NCBI GenBank assembly: GCA_038380795.1
Contig: CM076259.1
Span: 96,769,739-96,833,738 of the forward strand
From: Pyrocephalus nanus
Taxonomy: Eukaryota; Chordata; Aves; Passeriformes; Tyrannidae
Reading direction: 5' to 3'
DNA length: 64,000 nt
The stretch's first letter is position 1; every line of letters begins with the position of its first letter. The notes below the pieces were generated by a model. That model made no database searches. It saw only the letters and a program-made list of their open reading frames with translations, and was not told the DNA's origin. This document shows positions 9,266 through 21,300 of this stretch, in pieces. The position numbers were made by a program, and so were the translations under genes.

Positions 9266-12200
9266 ACATTTAATTATGTACTAATTGCAAGGTATTCAAG
9301 GAACTGGAAAGTTTAGAAGTTTAGATTAGTTTGCTATAGAAATATTTCACTAAAGAGTCATATCATTTGAACACTGCATCTTTGACTTTCAGTAAGCTGT
9401 ATGAATTTGCACTAGCTGAAGATTGGATTCAGCAGATATGATTTCCTGTGCATTCTGGATCTTGGTTTTAATTTAATTGCTCAACCATAGCATTACAATA
9501 AAATAGCTGATTTATAGTAAGCCCATTACATCTAGACTGTGTAGTTTAAATTTTATTTCCTCTAAATAGAGGAAACCTTCTCATATAATGAATTCTCATT
9601 TACATTTGATAACAACTAAAATCCATTAACTTCATCGAAACTAGTCATGTGTAGAACATTAAGCATGTGTATATGATTTTTGCTGAATGGATCTAATTTT
9701 ATTCTTATTAAACTATAGGAGTGCATTTTTGAGAAAAGGGGAAATTGGGATAAGTTTTTAAAGCATACTTAATTGTTGATTTTTATCCTAGTAAGCCAAA
9801 GCAAACAAGAGCAAGAAGTAATATGAACTTTCCTCTCAAGATTATTTAACTATTTATTTAGATATAGAACATAAAAACAGTAATAAATAATAAAATGTTT
9901 TCTATTATTCAATATGCTATATCAATGAGAGGCTTTTAAAAATATTTCAGGAATTGAACTGATCAAAGAGTTTATGCTATACATATACACTTTGCACTAC
10001 AAAAATTTCCACCTTGTTTGGGGGTGTATTTTCTTGCTTTTTGATGCTGGAAGAGTAAGTTTCATTTTGAAATTGCCTGGCAGTTTTAAAATGTAAAAAT
10101 AATAAAAAAGAATAAGAAGAATATTTTTCTCTAGGGTTTTTATGTTGTTTTTTTCATGACACAGAATCCAGACCGAACTCCAGATCGCAACCCCTGAAGT
10201 GGTAGAGGCATACTCATAAACAAAGTTTTTGGCTGAGCAGATGCAATGTGAAAACAAGTATTTTGCTATTGAACTCACTGGAGCTGTATTTGGGAGATTT
10301 TATTTTCCATATTATTTCACTCATTTGCTTTCCCTATCTCCAAAACCCTAGTAGGATTTACACAGGCCAGTTTGTTTAATAGTATTCATTAAATGTTGTT
10401 GAGATTTTAAGCAATATTGCACATGAATATCCTATTGCACATGAAACTATTCAAACTGTGGCAGCCAAGAAATGCTCTCTGTGGAGTTGTAAGCTCGGTG
10501 GTGAAGGGAAGATATGAGATTCAGCTAGCCTGGAAAAAGCCTTGGCTGACAAAAAGCAAGTTTTTGAGAGAGAAGCATTGGTTTAAAATAATGATTTTCA
10601 AGATGATAGAAGAATCAACAAATAATGACTAAAGCCTTCAAATGTATCAACGCTGCGCAAGCCAACAGCTTATGCTCGAGCAGAGAACTTGGAAAGAAAG
10701 AGACCAGGCTGAGAACTTGTTGTTCCTAATGAAGAATCAGGCTACCTCCTGCTCTCTTCCCTCCTGCAGAGCAGCTGGGAAGCACCTTCATTGCCTTGGC
10801 ATACAGATCATCATAATTGCTTCAGCAGAGCAGCTCTACAGTGTCTGATTTAAAGTGATCGGGCCTCACACTTTAAAAGCTCACCTAAAATAAGAGTTTA
10901 TGTTGCAGATAAAGGTCCTTCCTACCACTCATAGGAATCTGCAGAGAGGCACTAGATTCCCTACTTATATTGATTGAATACTCTTGCCTCTGCTGATGCT
11001 GGAAGAAGAAAAAAATTCTAGAGTCAGTAATGTTGCACAGAAACAAATGAAAGATTCATTGTGTGGATGGAAAAACGGTAGAAGCATGTGTAGCATAATG
11101 CACTTAGATATCCTACTCATAAAGCAGATATACGTTTTAATTCAAAAATACTTGAACTGTCTTGGGAGACAAGATTAGGACTCAGGACTATCCTACATGG
11201 ATTGCGTTACCACTGCACTGTGAAGTCTGTTATGCTCTGCAAGACCAAAGGATCTGCACTATTTTAACATTTAGTGTACTGACAAAGTGCTGTCTTGCTC
11301 CCAGTAAGATGACTTGCATTCCAGAGGTGCCTCCAAGTGTCTCAACTGATCAAGTTGTTTCAAGTTCTCTTGAAACAACAAAAAGTAAACCGTAGAATCC
11401 ATCTAAACTAGATGAGAATTCTCAGATGTATTGCTGAGCTGTAGTAGGATTGTTGGTGTGGGAAAGAATATTCTGTGACTTGACCCAGATTTGTTTCCAA
11501 TGTTCTGGGTGTGAATATTGCATAGCAAAGTCTTTTAAGCTGTCTGGGAAATTACAAAATTTTTAAGTATTTTCTTCTGACTCATCACCCAGCAAAACTA
11601 TTTTACCAGTAGATCAACAGTCCAAAGCTTTTCTCAAGCTTCAAAGATCCAGACAGAAGTTGGAAGAAGTATTTTTGCTGTACAGTGATAATGAAAGAAA
11701 ATGTATTCCAGAAGACAGCTTTAAATTACAGAAATACCATGTTTGCTGCAGTAAAAATACATAATAGCCGAGGAAGGAGAGAAAGGAGGAATATTTCCAG
11801 TTACTGATTTGTGCATTACATAAAAGTATGGAGATATTTTAATTCTGTGTAATATACCTGTAAAATGCATTGTATTTTACAGTTCAAATTTGATATTAAG
11901 AAGAGGGAGTTAAAAGGTCCTTTTCTTCAAAGCAATTTCAGATTTTGTATGAAAATCCAGCCTGAAGGTCAGATAATGCTAAATGATGATCGGTCTCTTC
12001 CCCTGCAGCCTCAGTACAGAAAGGTAGCCAGCTTTGATCTTCTAATTATTTACTTGAACTGACAAGGTTTTTTAGGTCTTTGAAGACAGACCAGATTTCA
12101 GTTACAGTCATGTCAGGGGCCAAGGCTGAGCCTTAACCCCAAATGGGGATTAAACTCCCAACCTTCCAGTGGAAGGATAAGTTTGACTACAGGTCATTTC

Positions 12201-12778
12201 CTCAAACACGTGCTACGTACAAAGTTGCTTGCACCAGACTAGATTTATCTACTCAGCTAGTTTAACTATGCTCCAGAGTCAACCCTATGGAAACTGTAAT
12301 ATCCAACCCACTTGGAGCTGTTTCAAGTTTTACAGGCCACTTTCTTCCTCAGCAGGTATAATGACTGCTATATTTTTAAGAAGCCATTCAAAAAGTTGTT
12401 TTATTTGACAGTGCCTATCATCATCTGCTCTTCATAAGAAAATCATAATCCAGTTGTGTTTAATCATTTAAAAAACAATCCTCCATTTAATTCCCTGTTC
12501 ACCATTCTGAATTTATTTCATAAATAGCCCACCTTAAAAAGTAGTTATACAAATCACTTGCACACTTGTGTAGGACCTGGTATAATCTCTAAGCAAATGC
12601 AATTTCTAATGACAGGCTTTTCTGCATGCCAGCTATTTCATACTATTCTGGTCTTCCCCTGCATATCTTCTGCAGTATACAACCTTCTAGTTGTGCCTGG
12701 GCACAGAGAGCTAAACATTGGACTTTGAGAGGGCAGAGCATGGTTTAGAGTACTTCAAACTGTTTAAACACTAGTTAG
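9266..12778. other. Intergenic DNA, mostly unassigned
   Basis: No gene is supported. The stretch 10460-10870 is less AT-rich and keeps a few CpGs (for example around 10650-10680, 'aacgctgcgcaag'), unlike its flanks. It might be an old LTR or other repeat, but I could not match it. Open frames there (71 codons at 10417-10632, 68 at 10642-10848, 77 at 11162-11395) have no known domain. Confidence 0.5.
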
Positions 12779-13765
12779 AATCATAGAGTCTACTGAGTTG
12801 GAAAGGACCCATCAGGATCATCGAGTCCAGTTCCTGGCCCTGGCCCCAAGAATGTGCCTGAGAGAGTTGTCCAAATGCTTCCTGAACTTAGAGAGGCTTG
12901 GTGCTGTGACTGCTTCTTCATCCAAACTCATCACCATTCTCAAAGAGAATTTCAGAGAACACCTTTGGATGCTCTCTGAATATATTTCCTATATTGTGGT
13001 GCCCAAAACTGCACACAATATTCAAGATGAGGCTGCACCAGTGCAGAGTAGAGCATGACAATCCCCTCCCTCGACCGGTTGGCCCTCCTGGCTGCTGGGG
13101 TACAATGACTTACATTCAACCCCCAGGTCCCTTTCCACAGCTCTCCTCTCAACCTCCAGTTCCCCAGTCTATACACACAACCAGGGTTGCCACGTCCAAG
13201 GTAGAGAATATGGCATTTGCCCCTGTTAAACTTTATAAGGTCGGTGATTGCCTAGCCCTCTAATTTGTTGAGGGCTCTTTGCAGGGCCTTTCTGCCCTCA
13301 AGGGAGCCAACAGCTCTTCCCAATTTGGTGTCATCAGCACACTTAGTATTCCTTTGAGTCCTGCATCCTAGAGGTTTATGAAGATATTGAAGACCACAGG
13401 GCCTAAGATGGAGCCCTTTGGAACCCCATCAGTGACAGGTCACCAGCCTGATGTTACTCCATTCACTATAATTCTTTGTCCCTGACCTGTGAGGAAATTG
13501 GTCACTCACCACATAACCTGGTTATTTAGCTGAATACTGGACATTTAGTCCAGATGGATCCTGTGAGAGACACTATCAAAAGCCTTACTGAAGTCCAAAA
13601 AGATTACATGTACTGTCTTTTTTAGATCAATTAGTGGGTTACCCTGTCATAGAAGGAAATTGGGCTTGATAAGCAGGACTTTCCCCCCCATGAAGCTGTG
13701 ATGGCCATGATGGATGACTGCCTTGTCCTTCAGGTGTTTTTCAATAGTCCCTCTTGAACTGAGAC
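12779..13765 (-). mobile_element. CR1 LINE (minus), ~1 kb with reverse-transcriptase relic
   Basis: The minus-strand copy has its 3' tail at 12779 ('aatcatagag', the complement of the ATTCTATG repeat). It runs rightward into the reverse-transcriptase ORF. In reverse-complement translation the fingers/palm region is still readable: a GKSCL block (about 13660-13680), a LIDQGKPVDV-like block now carrying substitutions, then LDFSKAFDSVSH (about 13570-13625). Further along is a DDTKLG-type block, where the catalytic YADD/FADD motif should be, converted here to a frame containing a stop (about 13320-13345). The last ~300 bases contain the PHLEYCVQFWAPQ motif (about 12960-13010). Frameshifts and stops show the copy is inactive. 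It is 5'-truncated within the reverse-transcriptase domain, so the endonuclease domain is absent. The plus-strand frames at 12798-13058 and 12994-13263 are antisense shadows of it. Confidence 0.93.
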
Positions 13766-14011
13766 AAGATTTAGCATGCTCTGATCCCGCTCTAAGCATT
13801 TTTTGACCCAATGCCTGTTCTTCTTTTTCTATTTGTTTTATCTTTTTTTTTTTTCCTTACTCTTTGTGTCTAGGCTAGGAGAGGTGAGGTATTTTGATCA
13901 GGACATCCTCTTCTGAAACCCAGAGAATACTTAATTTCTTTTATATTGCAGCATTTGTTAACACACATACTTACAGTTCCAGCTTCTGCATTATGCCCCT
14001 AAAGCCCAAAC
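13766..14011. other. Spacer between two CR1 pieces
   Basis: The AT-rich spacer includes a T-run at about 13842-13854. The first part may still be very decayed CR1 5' sequence, but I cannot align it by eye. Confidence 0.4.
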
Positions 14012-14083
14012 CATAGAATCATAAAATCACAGAATATCTCAAGTTGGAAGGGATGTGTAGGGATCATTGGGTTCAACTCTGCT
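14012..14083 (-). mobile_element. CR1 LINE 3' tail (minus), ~70 bases
   Basis: The 'atagaatcataaaatcacag' string followed by 'agttggaagggat' and 'catygggttcaactct'-like sequence is the reverse complement of the terminal ~70 bases of CR1. Only the tail was copied or kept. It lies in the same orientation as the larger copy ~250 bases to its left but has its own tail, so it is a separate insertion. Confidence 0.85.
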
Positions 14084-17000
14084 TATATAATAACAGGATT
14101 TAAAAACAAATTCAAACATAATTTTCAGAGCTGGTAAAATTTACCCTCATCATGCTCATGTTAAGTCAGACTCGGAAGAAAGTTACAGAAAAGTCCTGTT
14201 TCTTGCTTTATCTATTTCTCCACTTATGTATTATCTCCATTTCTATTCTCCTCCTTTACTAAAAATCGACCCTTTTTAGTCTCTTTCCTCAAATTCATGC
14301 TTTATAGAAAGCTCTCCATGAAGTCCTGCTGTGCTGTTAAACAATGTCAGTGTCAGTGAATGAAATCTCACATTTGCTGGAATCCAGAAGAGGAAAGTTT
14401 GGCCCACCAGGGCATTGCAACAAGATCAGCAGGAGTTCACCGTGACTTGGGAAGGGATACGGTATTGAGTCCATCAGCCATGTGCACAACTGAAATGTGT
14501 AATGCACTGCCACAATCAGCAGTGTGAACTTTCAGTTCTGTTCAAGAACAGAGAGAATTAAGTTTGGGAGAAAAATAGAGTGGATATATTTTAAAATAAT
14601 CATGATTTGAGATGATAAATTTAGCTGTAAGTTTGTATTTCATGGAGCTACTTATACAAAGTGTTTATCACTTAGTCATTATTTTTTTCTATAAAATACT
14701 CTTGAAGAGCATTATTTTGCATGTTTATAAACTATGAGCTAGCTTCTGCTATATAGTTAATTGTTCAATTCATGTAATTTAAATTAAGGTTTTACATGAT
14801 GACAAGACACAATATAGTCTTAACTTTCTCATAAACAAGTTGCATTTGTAAGGAAGAATGAAAAGGATAAATCCTTTGATCAGTAAGAGGATTTCTTATG
14901 CTCAGAAACAGCATTAAGTTACAATGCAAACTCTTACTTTCATGTGGGAGATACGAATACGAATAAAAAATTGTACTGATCTTTTTCATTAAAAGGAACT
15001 ATTCATCCAAGTACTGTGATGCAGTGTCCGAGGGCTGCAAAGAGTAACATTCTTCCCTCTTCAACTGTAAGTCACAAGCAATGAGAAAAACCTCTAAAAA
15101 TACACAAAAGATGTTGGTCAGACTGAGTAGGATCATTATACCAACTCGTTCTTGGTTTGACTGGCAAAACAGAATACCAGCCAAGTCCCACAGATGCCAA
15201 GAACTGAGAATGAAGGCTTTTGATGCACAGTCTACTCTTATGATTTTAATTTGTATTTATTTAGGAAATGTATTACAGTCAGCTATGTAGAACACTTTCA
15301 CAATACTGTATTTCATTAGAGCTATGTTCTGAAGCTGATGCAATCTGAGCATGAGCTAAAAAGATCATGAAAAAAAATTCAATCAGTAGAGCAAAAGGAA
15401 AAATGTGCTTATTCAGTGGTTTCTTAAAAGGACAAATAAACCATATTTTGGTTGGAAGTAGTGTGCAAATTTCACTTCTTATTAAAAGAAAGTTTTGGGG
15501 TTTTTTAATCTTTAAAAAACAGTAGAATGAAATACTCTTATAGTTCTATCCATGTGGAAAAATAAAAATTCATATTTAGAGTAGATGATTCTCAGCATGT
15601 TGCAGTAAATACTTTGCACATTTTCACACACTCAGAGACTTGAAAGCTTTAATATCAAAATAGGTTAGCAATTTCCAAACTACTTTGCAGTAGTTTGTGT
15701 AGCTTTCAGCCAACAAAGAGAAGACAGCATGACTTTTTTTCTGTGCATGCTGTGGGAACGACACAATGCACTCACTGGCACATGATGTAAAACCTACTCT
15801 GATTTAAGATCAGACTCCAAAAGGTAGCTATTTATAACTGTATCACTAGTTACCATTCTGCATCATTCCACAGTAATGTGGAATATCCTACAGTGTTTTG
15901 AGATATTAACTAATTTGTCACAGAAAGGCAGAACTCCACACTTCAGAGTTTCACACAAAAATAAATAATTTCTGATAAACATATCACAGAAATATCTGTG
16001 AATATGTTGTTTCCCCCTAAAAAGATAGTGATGATGGAACTCATCAAAGCATCTGAGCTACTCCCTTCAGGACTTCTTCACAACTGATGAAGAAAAATAA
16101 TTCACCTAAGACATACTCCTCTAAAATAAAATTTAAAAAATTAGAATAAATAAATAACCTTTAGAAAACATTGAGTCAGATAAGTTCTCTCCTGAGACCT
16201 TTCTTCAGCTGAAGTTTTTTTTAATGGCTGATTCAAATTTAGAGCCAGGTTTAGGCAAGATAAATGCTACCTTATGTGGCAACAACCATAAGATGCAAGC
16301 TCACTGATCAAGAATTATGATTGTAAGGTAAGCCTATTCTTCTGCAGAAATTTTCTGAAAAGGGTCAAACAAGCTTTTCACAAAATCAGAATTGATCCCA
16401 AATATAGAAATCATTTGGGTATTCAGTTGCTATGGAGAACTGACCTTTACAACACCATTAAACTTTCTGTTTCTGATAGTCTACATCAACTTTTTCTTCA
16501 AAGCCAATATTTATTGCAATTGTTTTCAGTCTGGGACATATTTGAATAGTTTTCAATTGTTCCAGTCCTCTGAATTACTCACTGGCAGTGCTAGAAGCAG
16601 TGCTGTGAACAAAAAGACTGAAGATCTAATAGCAGACAACTAACTTTTATTTGTTGTTTCAGTCACAAGTAAGAAAAGCACATACAGAGGCATTTCTATT
16701 ACACTCTGATGGTTCAGTAGTTATGTCTTCCCACTGGTCATGCTATCAGAATGACAAACAGCTATAGCAGAAATGTTTCTGGGTGATCTCAACTAAAATG
16801 AGTAATGTAGTTATTTGTACTGCCCATGAGAGTTTCACCCCTCTTCCTAAAAAGATAAATTAAGTAATGGCTGCTTTGCAATGCAGGCTATGCAAAGCCA
16901 TAAGGGATCTTTCTTTCTTCTTGGGAGGCTGGAAAGATGCAGGCATTAGTGGTTATGGTTACCTCATTAGATTTCACAGGCAGGAGCATATTAAAATGTG

Positions 17001-17889
17001 TAGGTAGCAGCAGATCTAGTTCTACAGGAGAATATGAAGACCACAACTTTGGTCAGAGTTCAAGTTCACTTAAAAAACAGTCTCTGAACAAGAATATAAG
17101 TCATAGGCCAGTCAGGACATTTCTTAAGGGAAGTGGTTTACCACAATAACTTGATAGCAGTGTCACATCAGAAATATTTAGAAAATGTAATATTAACCAA
17201 GAATGTCATTGTGAGATGTCAAAAAATGTTTTGTCTGAGGGTGATTCAAACATCACAGTTAAAACAATAAGAAAAGGGAAAGAAAAAGCGTAGCAAAACA
17301 TGACAATACTTTGTGAGTTTTCCCATTGATTCTAGCATCAATGAGATGATGAATAAATCATCTATTTATCCTAAGCTTGATTCAAAGTGCATTGAAATCA
17401 GAGGCAATATTGCTGCTATTTTCATAGGTGTGACTCTGAGGATTAGGGATCGGGACCTGTAGACCAGTGCTGGTGTTTGGGTAAAGATCCCTTCTCCATT
17501 GCCTGTGTACCAGCCCCTGAAGAATAAAAGGAAGAGAAAAAATGTAAAGAGCTGGCTGTCATGGCATGCTACAAGGATTGACAAGGATTTGGTATTTTTC
17601 CTAGTGGCAGATAGCATATCTCAAATCCTGGAAGAATTAAACTGATCTGCTCTTTGTTTGTTTTTCCTGGTAAACCCTCTAGCAGTGACTTTATGGTCAC
17701 ATCAAATGATAATAAGTGTAGCTCTTTAGTAACTGGCACCCTGTATGCATTAAATAACTTATAGTATTTACACTGGGCACTTTTCCATGACCTCCAAACT
17801 TATAAAGAATTATTATTAAACAGATAAGCAGAGGAAAGTAATGTAACTTGAGAGAAAAAAGTATCCCCATGAAGTTCTGACTCTCACAT
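14084..17889. other. AT-rich intergenic DNA, nothing recognised
   Basis: I find no mobile element, RNA gene or exon. Open frames of 60-83 codons (for example 16392-16643 plus and 17366-17617 minus) are within chance length and carry no familiar motif. Confidence 0.55.
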
Positions 17890-18229
17890 CAGTGGTCTAT
17901 GTCTAGGGCACAGAGTCTTGTACCGTGCAGTTGTAAAGGTACAGCCCAGGGGACAGACCAAGCTGCTCAGGGGTTGCAGCAGCCACGGGCTGTAACCTTC
18001 CTAGAACAGGTGGCACCGCCTCTCAGTGTGACCTGCTCCGCTGTCTCACTCCTCACAAGAACACACAGCATTTGTTCATACCCAGCATGAACCTGTTGCA
18101 ACTTGTACATGTTTTCCCTCACCCTCCCGCCCTATCCTGACATGAGGAGCCTGGGTCCATTTCCTCAATGACCCCTTGTAGATGTGGGGGTGCTGTTAGG
18201 AACCCCTGAAGACATCCCTTCTCTTGAGT
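17890..18229. other. GC-richer unassigned block
   Basis: Local GC is clearly above the flanks, with 'cagcccaggggacag' and 'cagcagccacgggctg' and a few CpGs retained. It adjoins a probable CR1 relic on its right and may be part of the same old insertion or a different decayed element. I cannot assign it. Confidence 0.3.
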
Positions 18230-18310
18230 GACCTGGACAAGATTCCCCAGACCCTCCTCAGACCAAGTGCTCCAGTTCTACTGCCTTGGGGACCTTCCTC
18301 TGGAACACAT
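18230..18310 (-). mobile_element. Probable old CR1 LINE fragment (minus)
   Basis: The segment 'cctcagaccaagtgctccag' followed by 'ctgccttggggaccttcctctgg' resembles the antisense of the CR1 block that reads LEKRRL/LFSLE and QRRAT-type residues, where bird copies normally show 'tgctccagacccttcaccag' then 'cttcgttgcccttctctgga'. Divergence is high, no tail is present and the ends are vague. An unrelated GC-rich stretch is possible. Confidence 0.4.
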
Positions 18311-21300
18311 AATTTCTGATGATTAAAAATGTTCCTTTGAGGGAACATATTGGATCTCTCGTTTCATTAGGATTTAGGAAATTATTTAGACAAATCTTTG
18401 CAGAAACTGTCTAAAATTCTGTGAATGCAGCTTCATTCACTTAGGTCACTCAAAATCAATTCTGTAGCTGTACACAGAATATCTAAATTCCCAACTAAAA
18501 TACACAGAATTTTTAAGCTATATTTTCAATTTATAAACAACTATAAACTTTAAAACTACGTACATCCCATTCCAGGCACAAAACTGCACAAGAAAATGGC
18601 TGCAACTGCAAATTTCACACATAGACCTACACTGTACATTCCCTCAAAACATTTTAGCTTCTACATTATTTCATTGGTACTTCTCACAGTTGACTCTACC
18701 CTGAAGCTTTTCCGTACAGTTGCGAATCTTCTGAGAATTTTTGCCACTCTGTTATAAATAGCTGGTAATTGAGCTAACTGTGAAGATGCTGACATAACAT
18801 CAACACTTGGAGGATACAGTTAAAATGAGAAAGACCCTGCATAGTGAAATCAGTATCTCTTGAGTATATAAACTCAATCTGTGCGGAGACGGATGGTAGC
18901 ACATAATTGTGGAATACATTTAAGGACCCAGAACAGAAATATCACTTGAGAAAAAAAAGGAAAATTGAGGTAACAATAGAAATAGTTAAATAAAATGAAT
19001 AGCGACTATTATTGGTTAAAAAAAAAAACTCTTTCAACTATCAGTGCTAGGAGGAAAAAATAGCAAAAATACCTTTCTTGCTGTCAAAATTCACCTGTCT
19101 TGGTTTTGCTGTGCCTGTCTTTGCTAGCTACACAGAGAGTGAGCTTCAGTCCACAGTATGACATGCATTTACCCTGTGAAGTCCACATTTCTTGGCCTTG
19201 AGTGTGAGGCAGTACCATTTTTTTCAGTTTCCTTGCCTGGGAAATGTGGGAAATTAAGAAGAATAGGCTGAAGCAAGGCCCTGTAAAGCTCATGACCATG
19301 AGTTGCTTTTGCAGTTCAAAGAGGAAAGAGAAGATGGGGCAATCTATGCTAACCTTCTCTCCAGTCCTTTTAACTGGTGATAAACACGGAAGACTGTCTC
19401 CATGCAGAAGCAAAGGTCTCAAGTGGTCTTTCAAATTACTCTCCCAGAGACAGAAAATTCTGCACTTTAGCCAAGTTTCCTCTCCAACATCTCCAAGAAG
19501 TGACTGGTGAGATCAGATGGTTCAGTTTCTGATAATCAACTTCAGAAATTTCAGCTAGATCTAGAAATTTTGTGCAACAAGCATTCAAGTACAAGAATAT
19601 CTGAATCTAACTATTACAGGGCAAGCTGTGAAAAAGAGAATCAGTGAGAAGAATATAAAACTCTCTCTTTATTCTAGGACAACTATAATAGCAATATTTT
19701 CAGAAAGTTTTACTACTAGCAATAAACTAAATTCCATAATTAAAAGTATCTAGATATAAACAATCACTTGGTTCTAATGTTCAAAGCACTTCAAATACAT
19801 TAAACTACACTTGCATTTTAGATGGACAAATTAGAAGATGCAATAAAAAATTAGAACAATATGATATTGTGGTCACTATATATATGCTATACTATTTTGT
19901 ACACTCTTCTTTTAAAAGGCATCCCACTTACCATCTTTATTTACAATACAGTGTCTTATTATTTTCTGTTCTTATTTCAAACCCTTGAGATGAAACACTT
20001 GGCATGTCATTCAGTTTCACCTTATTTGGAGTCAGTTTTTCTTTCCTGAAAAGATGTAATGCAATTCAACAATTTAACGTCACATTTTTAGGGAATATTT
20101 TTTATTCAATTTAAATTAAATTTCTTAACATCAGACAATTGTCAGGAAGAAAACTGTAGTCTTTTCTCTGTCTTCCAAATGCTCCCAGGACTCTCCCAGA
20201 TTTGCAATAGGTTCTTTCATGTGATACCTACAATGGCTGTCATTGAGGTTGTTTCTATTCAAAGCAATGGTGCCCTTGGAGCTACCATAGTTTACTTCTC
20301 TTTTTCTGGAAAAACAAAATCCATTTAAATTCTACTTAGGACTCATTTCATATAAACAGACACCCCAAAAAAGTACATACAATAAGTTAACAAACTACTC
20401 CATCAGTTATATCACCCACTACTGGAAAGTCAAGGGATGATTTCTTGGTGGCATAACGCAGCCCAGCATTTCAACCATGATGCTTCTATTTCTTCAAAAC
20501 ACTGTGAATTTTCTAATGTCATATTTATTACACACTTAAGTATGAAATTTTAGTAGTTGAAAGAAACAAGGCATGTTTTCATTAAACCACATCTTTTTTT
20601 TAATTGCATATAATGAACAAGTCATATAAGTTATTAATATTTTCTGACTCTGAAAAAAAAATATTTTTTTAACATTTCGCTTTGATTTTTTATGCTCAGG
20701 GATGGCAAGATTTTTTGCCTTCTCTTTTTCCAAAAAATGTATAGAAACCTTAGATCTCATTTTGTTGACAAGGAAGTTGCCTATTGCATCAAATCCTGGG
20801 GTTGTTAGGTATATTTTTAATGGAATGTATGATTATCAATTTGGTGTTCATAAAGAATCTGAGAGTTTGATATCTTCAGGAAGCCTTGCTGAAAAAGGTT
20901 AAGATGAAGAAATGACATCCAAAAATGGACAAACACAGGTCATTCTTTATAAAGACAAATAAGAGAGAGAAAAACATCTTCCTCCTATATGTTAAAGCAA
21001 TACTGTAATAAAATACACAAATATCACAATATTCACATGGTTTATAGTATTATCAAGTATTGGAAGATATGAAACATGCCTATGCCAGTGACCTTAAAAA
21101 TCAACAGCTGCTTCCAAATGTGCTATGAAATTGTCACTATATGTCATGTCAAAATCCAATTTTTTTTTAAAAAAGGGCATTTTTTTAAAGAAAAAAAAAG
21201 TTAACTAAAGTGTTTAAGGAAAAAAGAACCAGTGGCTGTTAACAGGTCACTGAATATCACACATTCTGGGACAACCTTAGGTTAAATTATGGCACATACT

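Noticed and set aside
12100..12200. A tRNA gene or tRNA-derived SINE on the minus strand ('ccaaatggggattaaactcc' looks like a T-arm)
   Set aside because: The T-loop resembles TTCRANC, but the stems do not pair properly. No acceptor stem or convincing A box is found, so there is no support for a tRNA.
19084..19434. 116-codon minus-strand frame as a possible exon
   Set aside because: It has no known motif. It overlaps an 88-codon frame on the other strand, and no splice-acceptor/donor pair delimits it.
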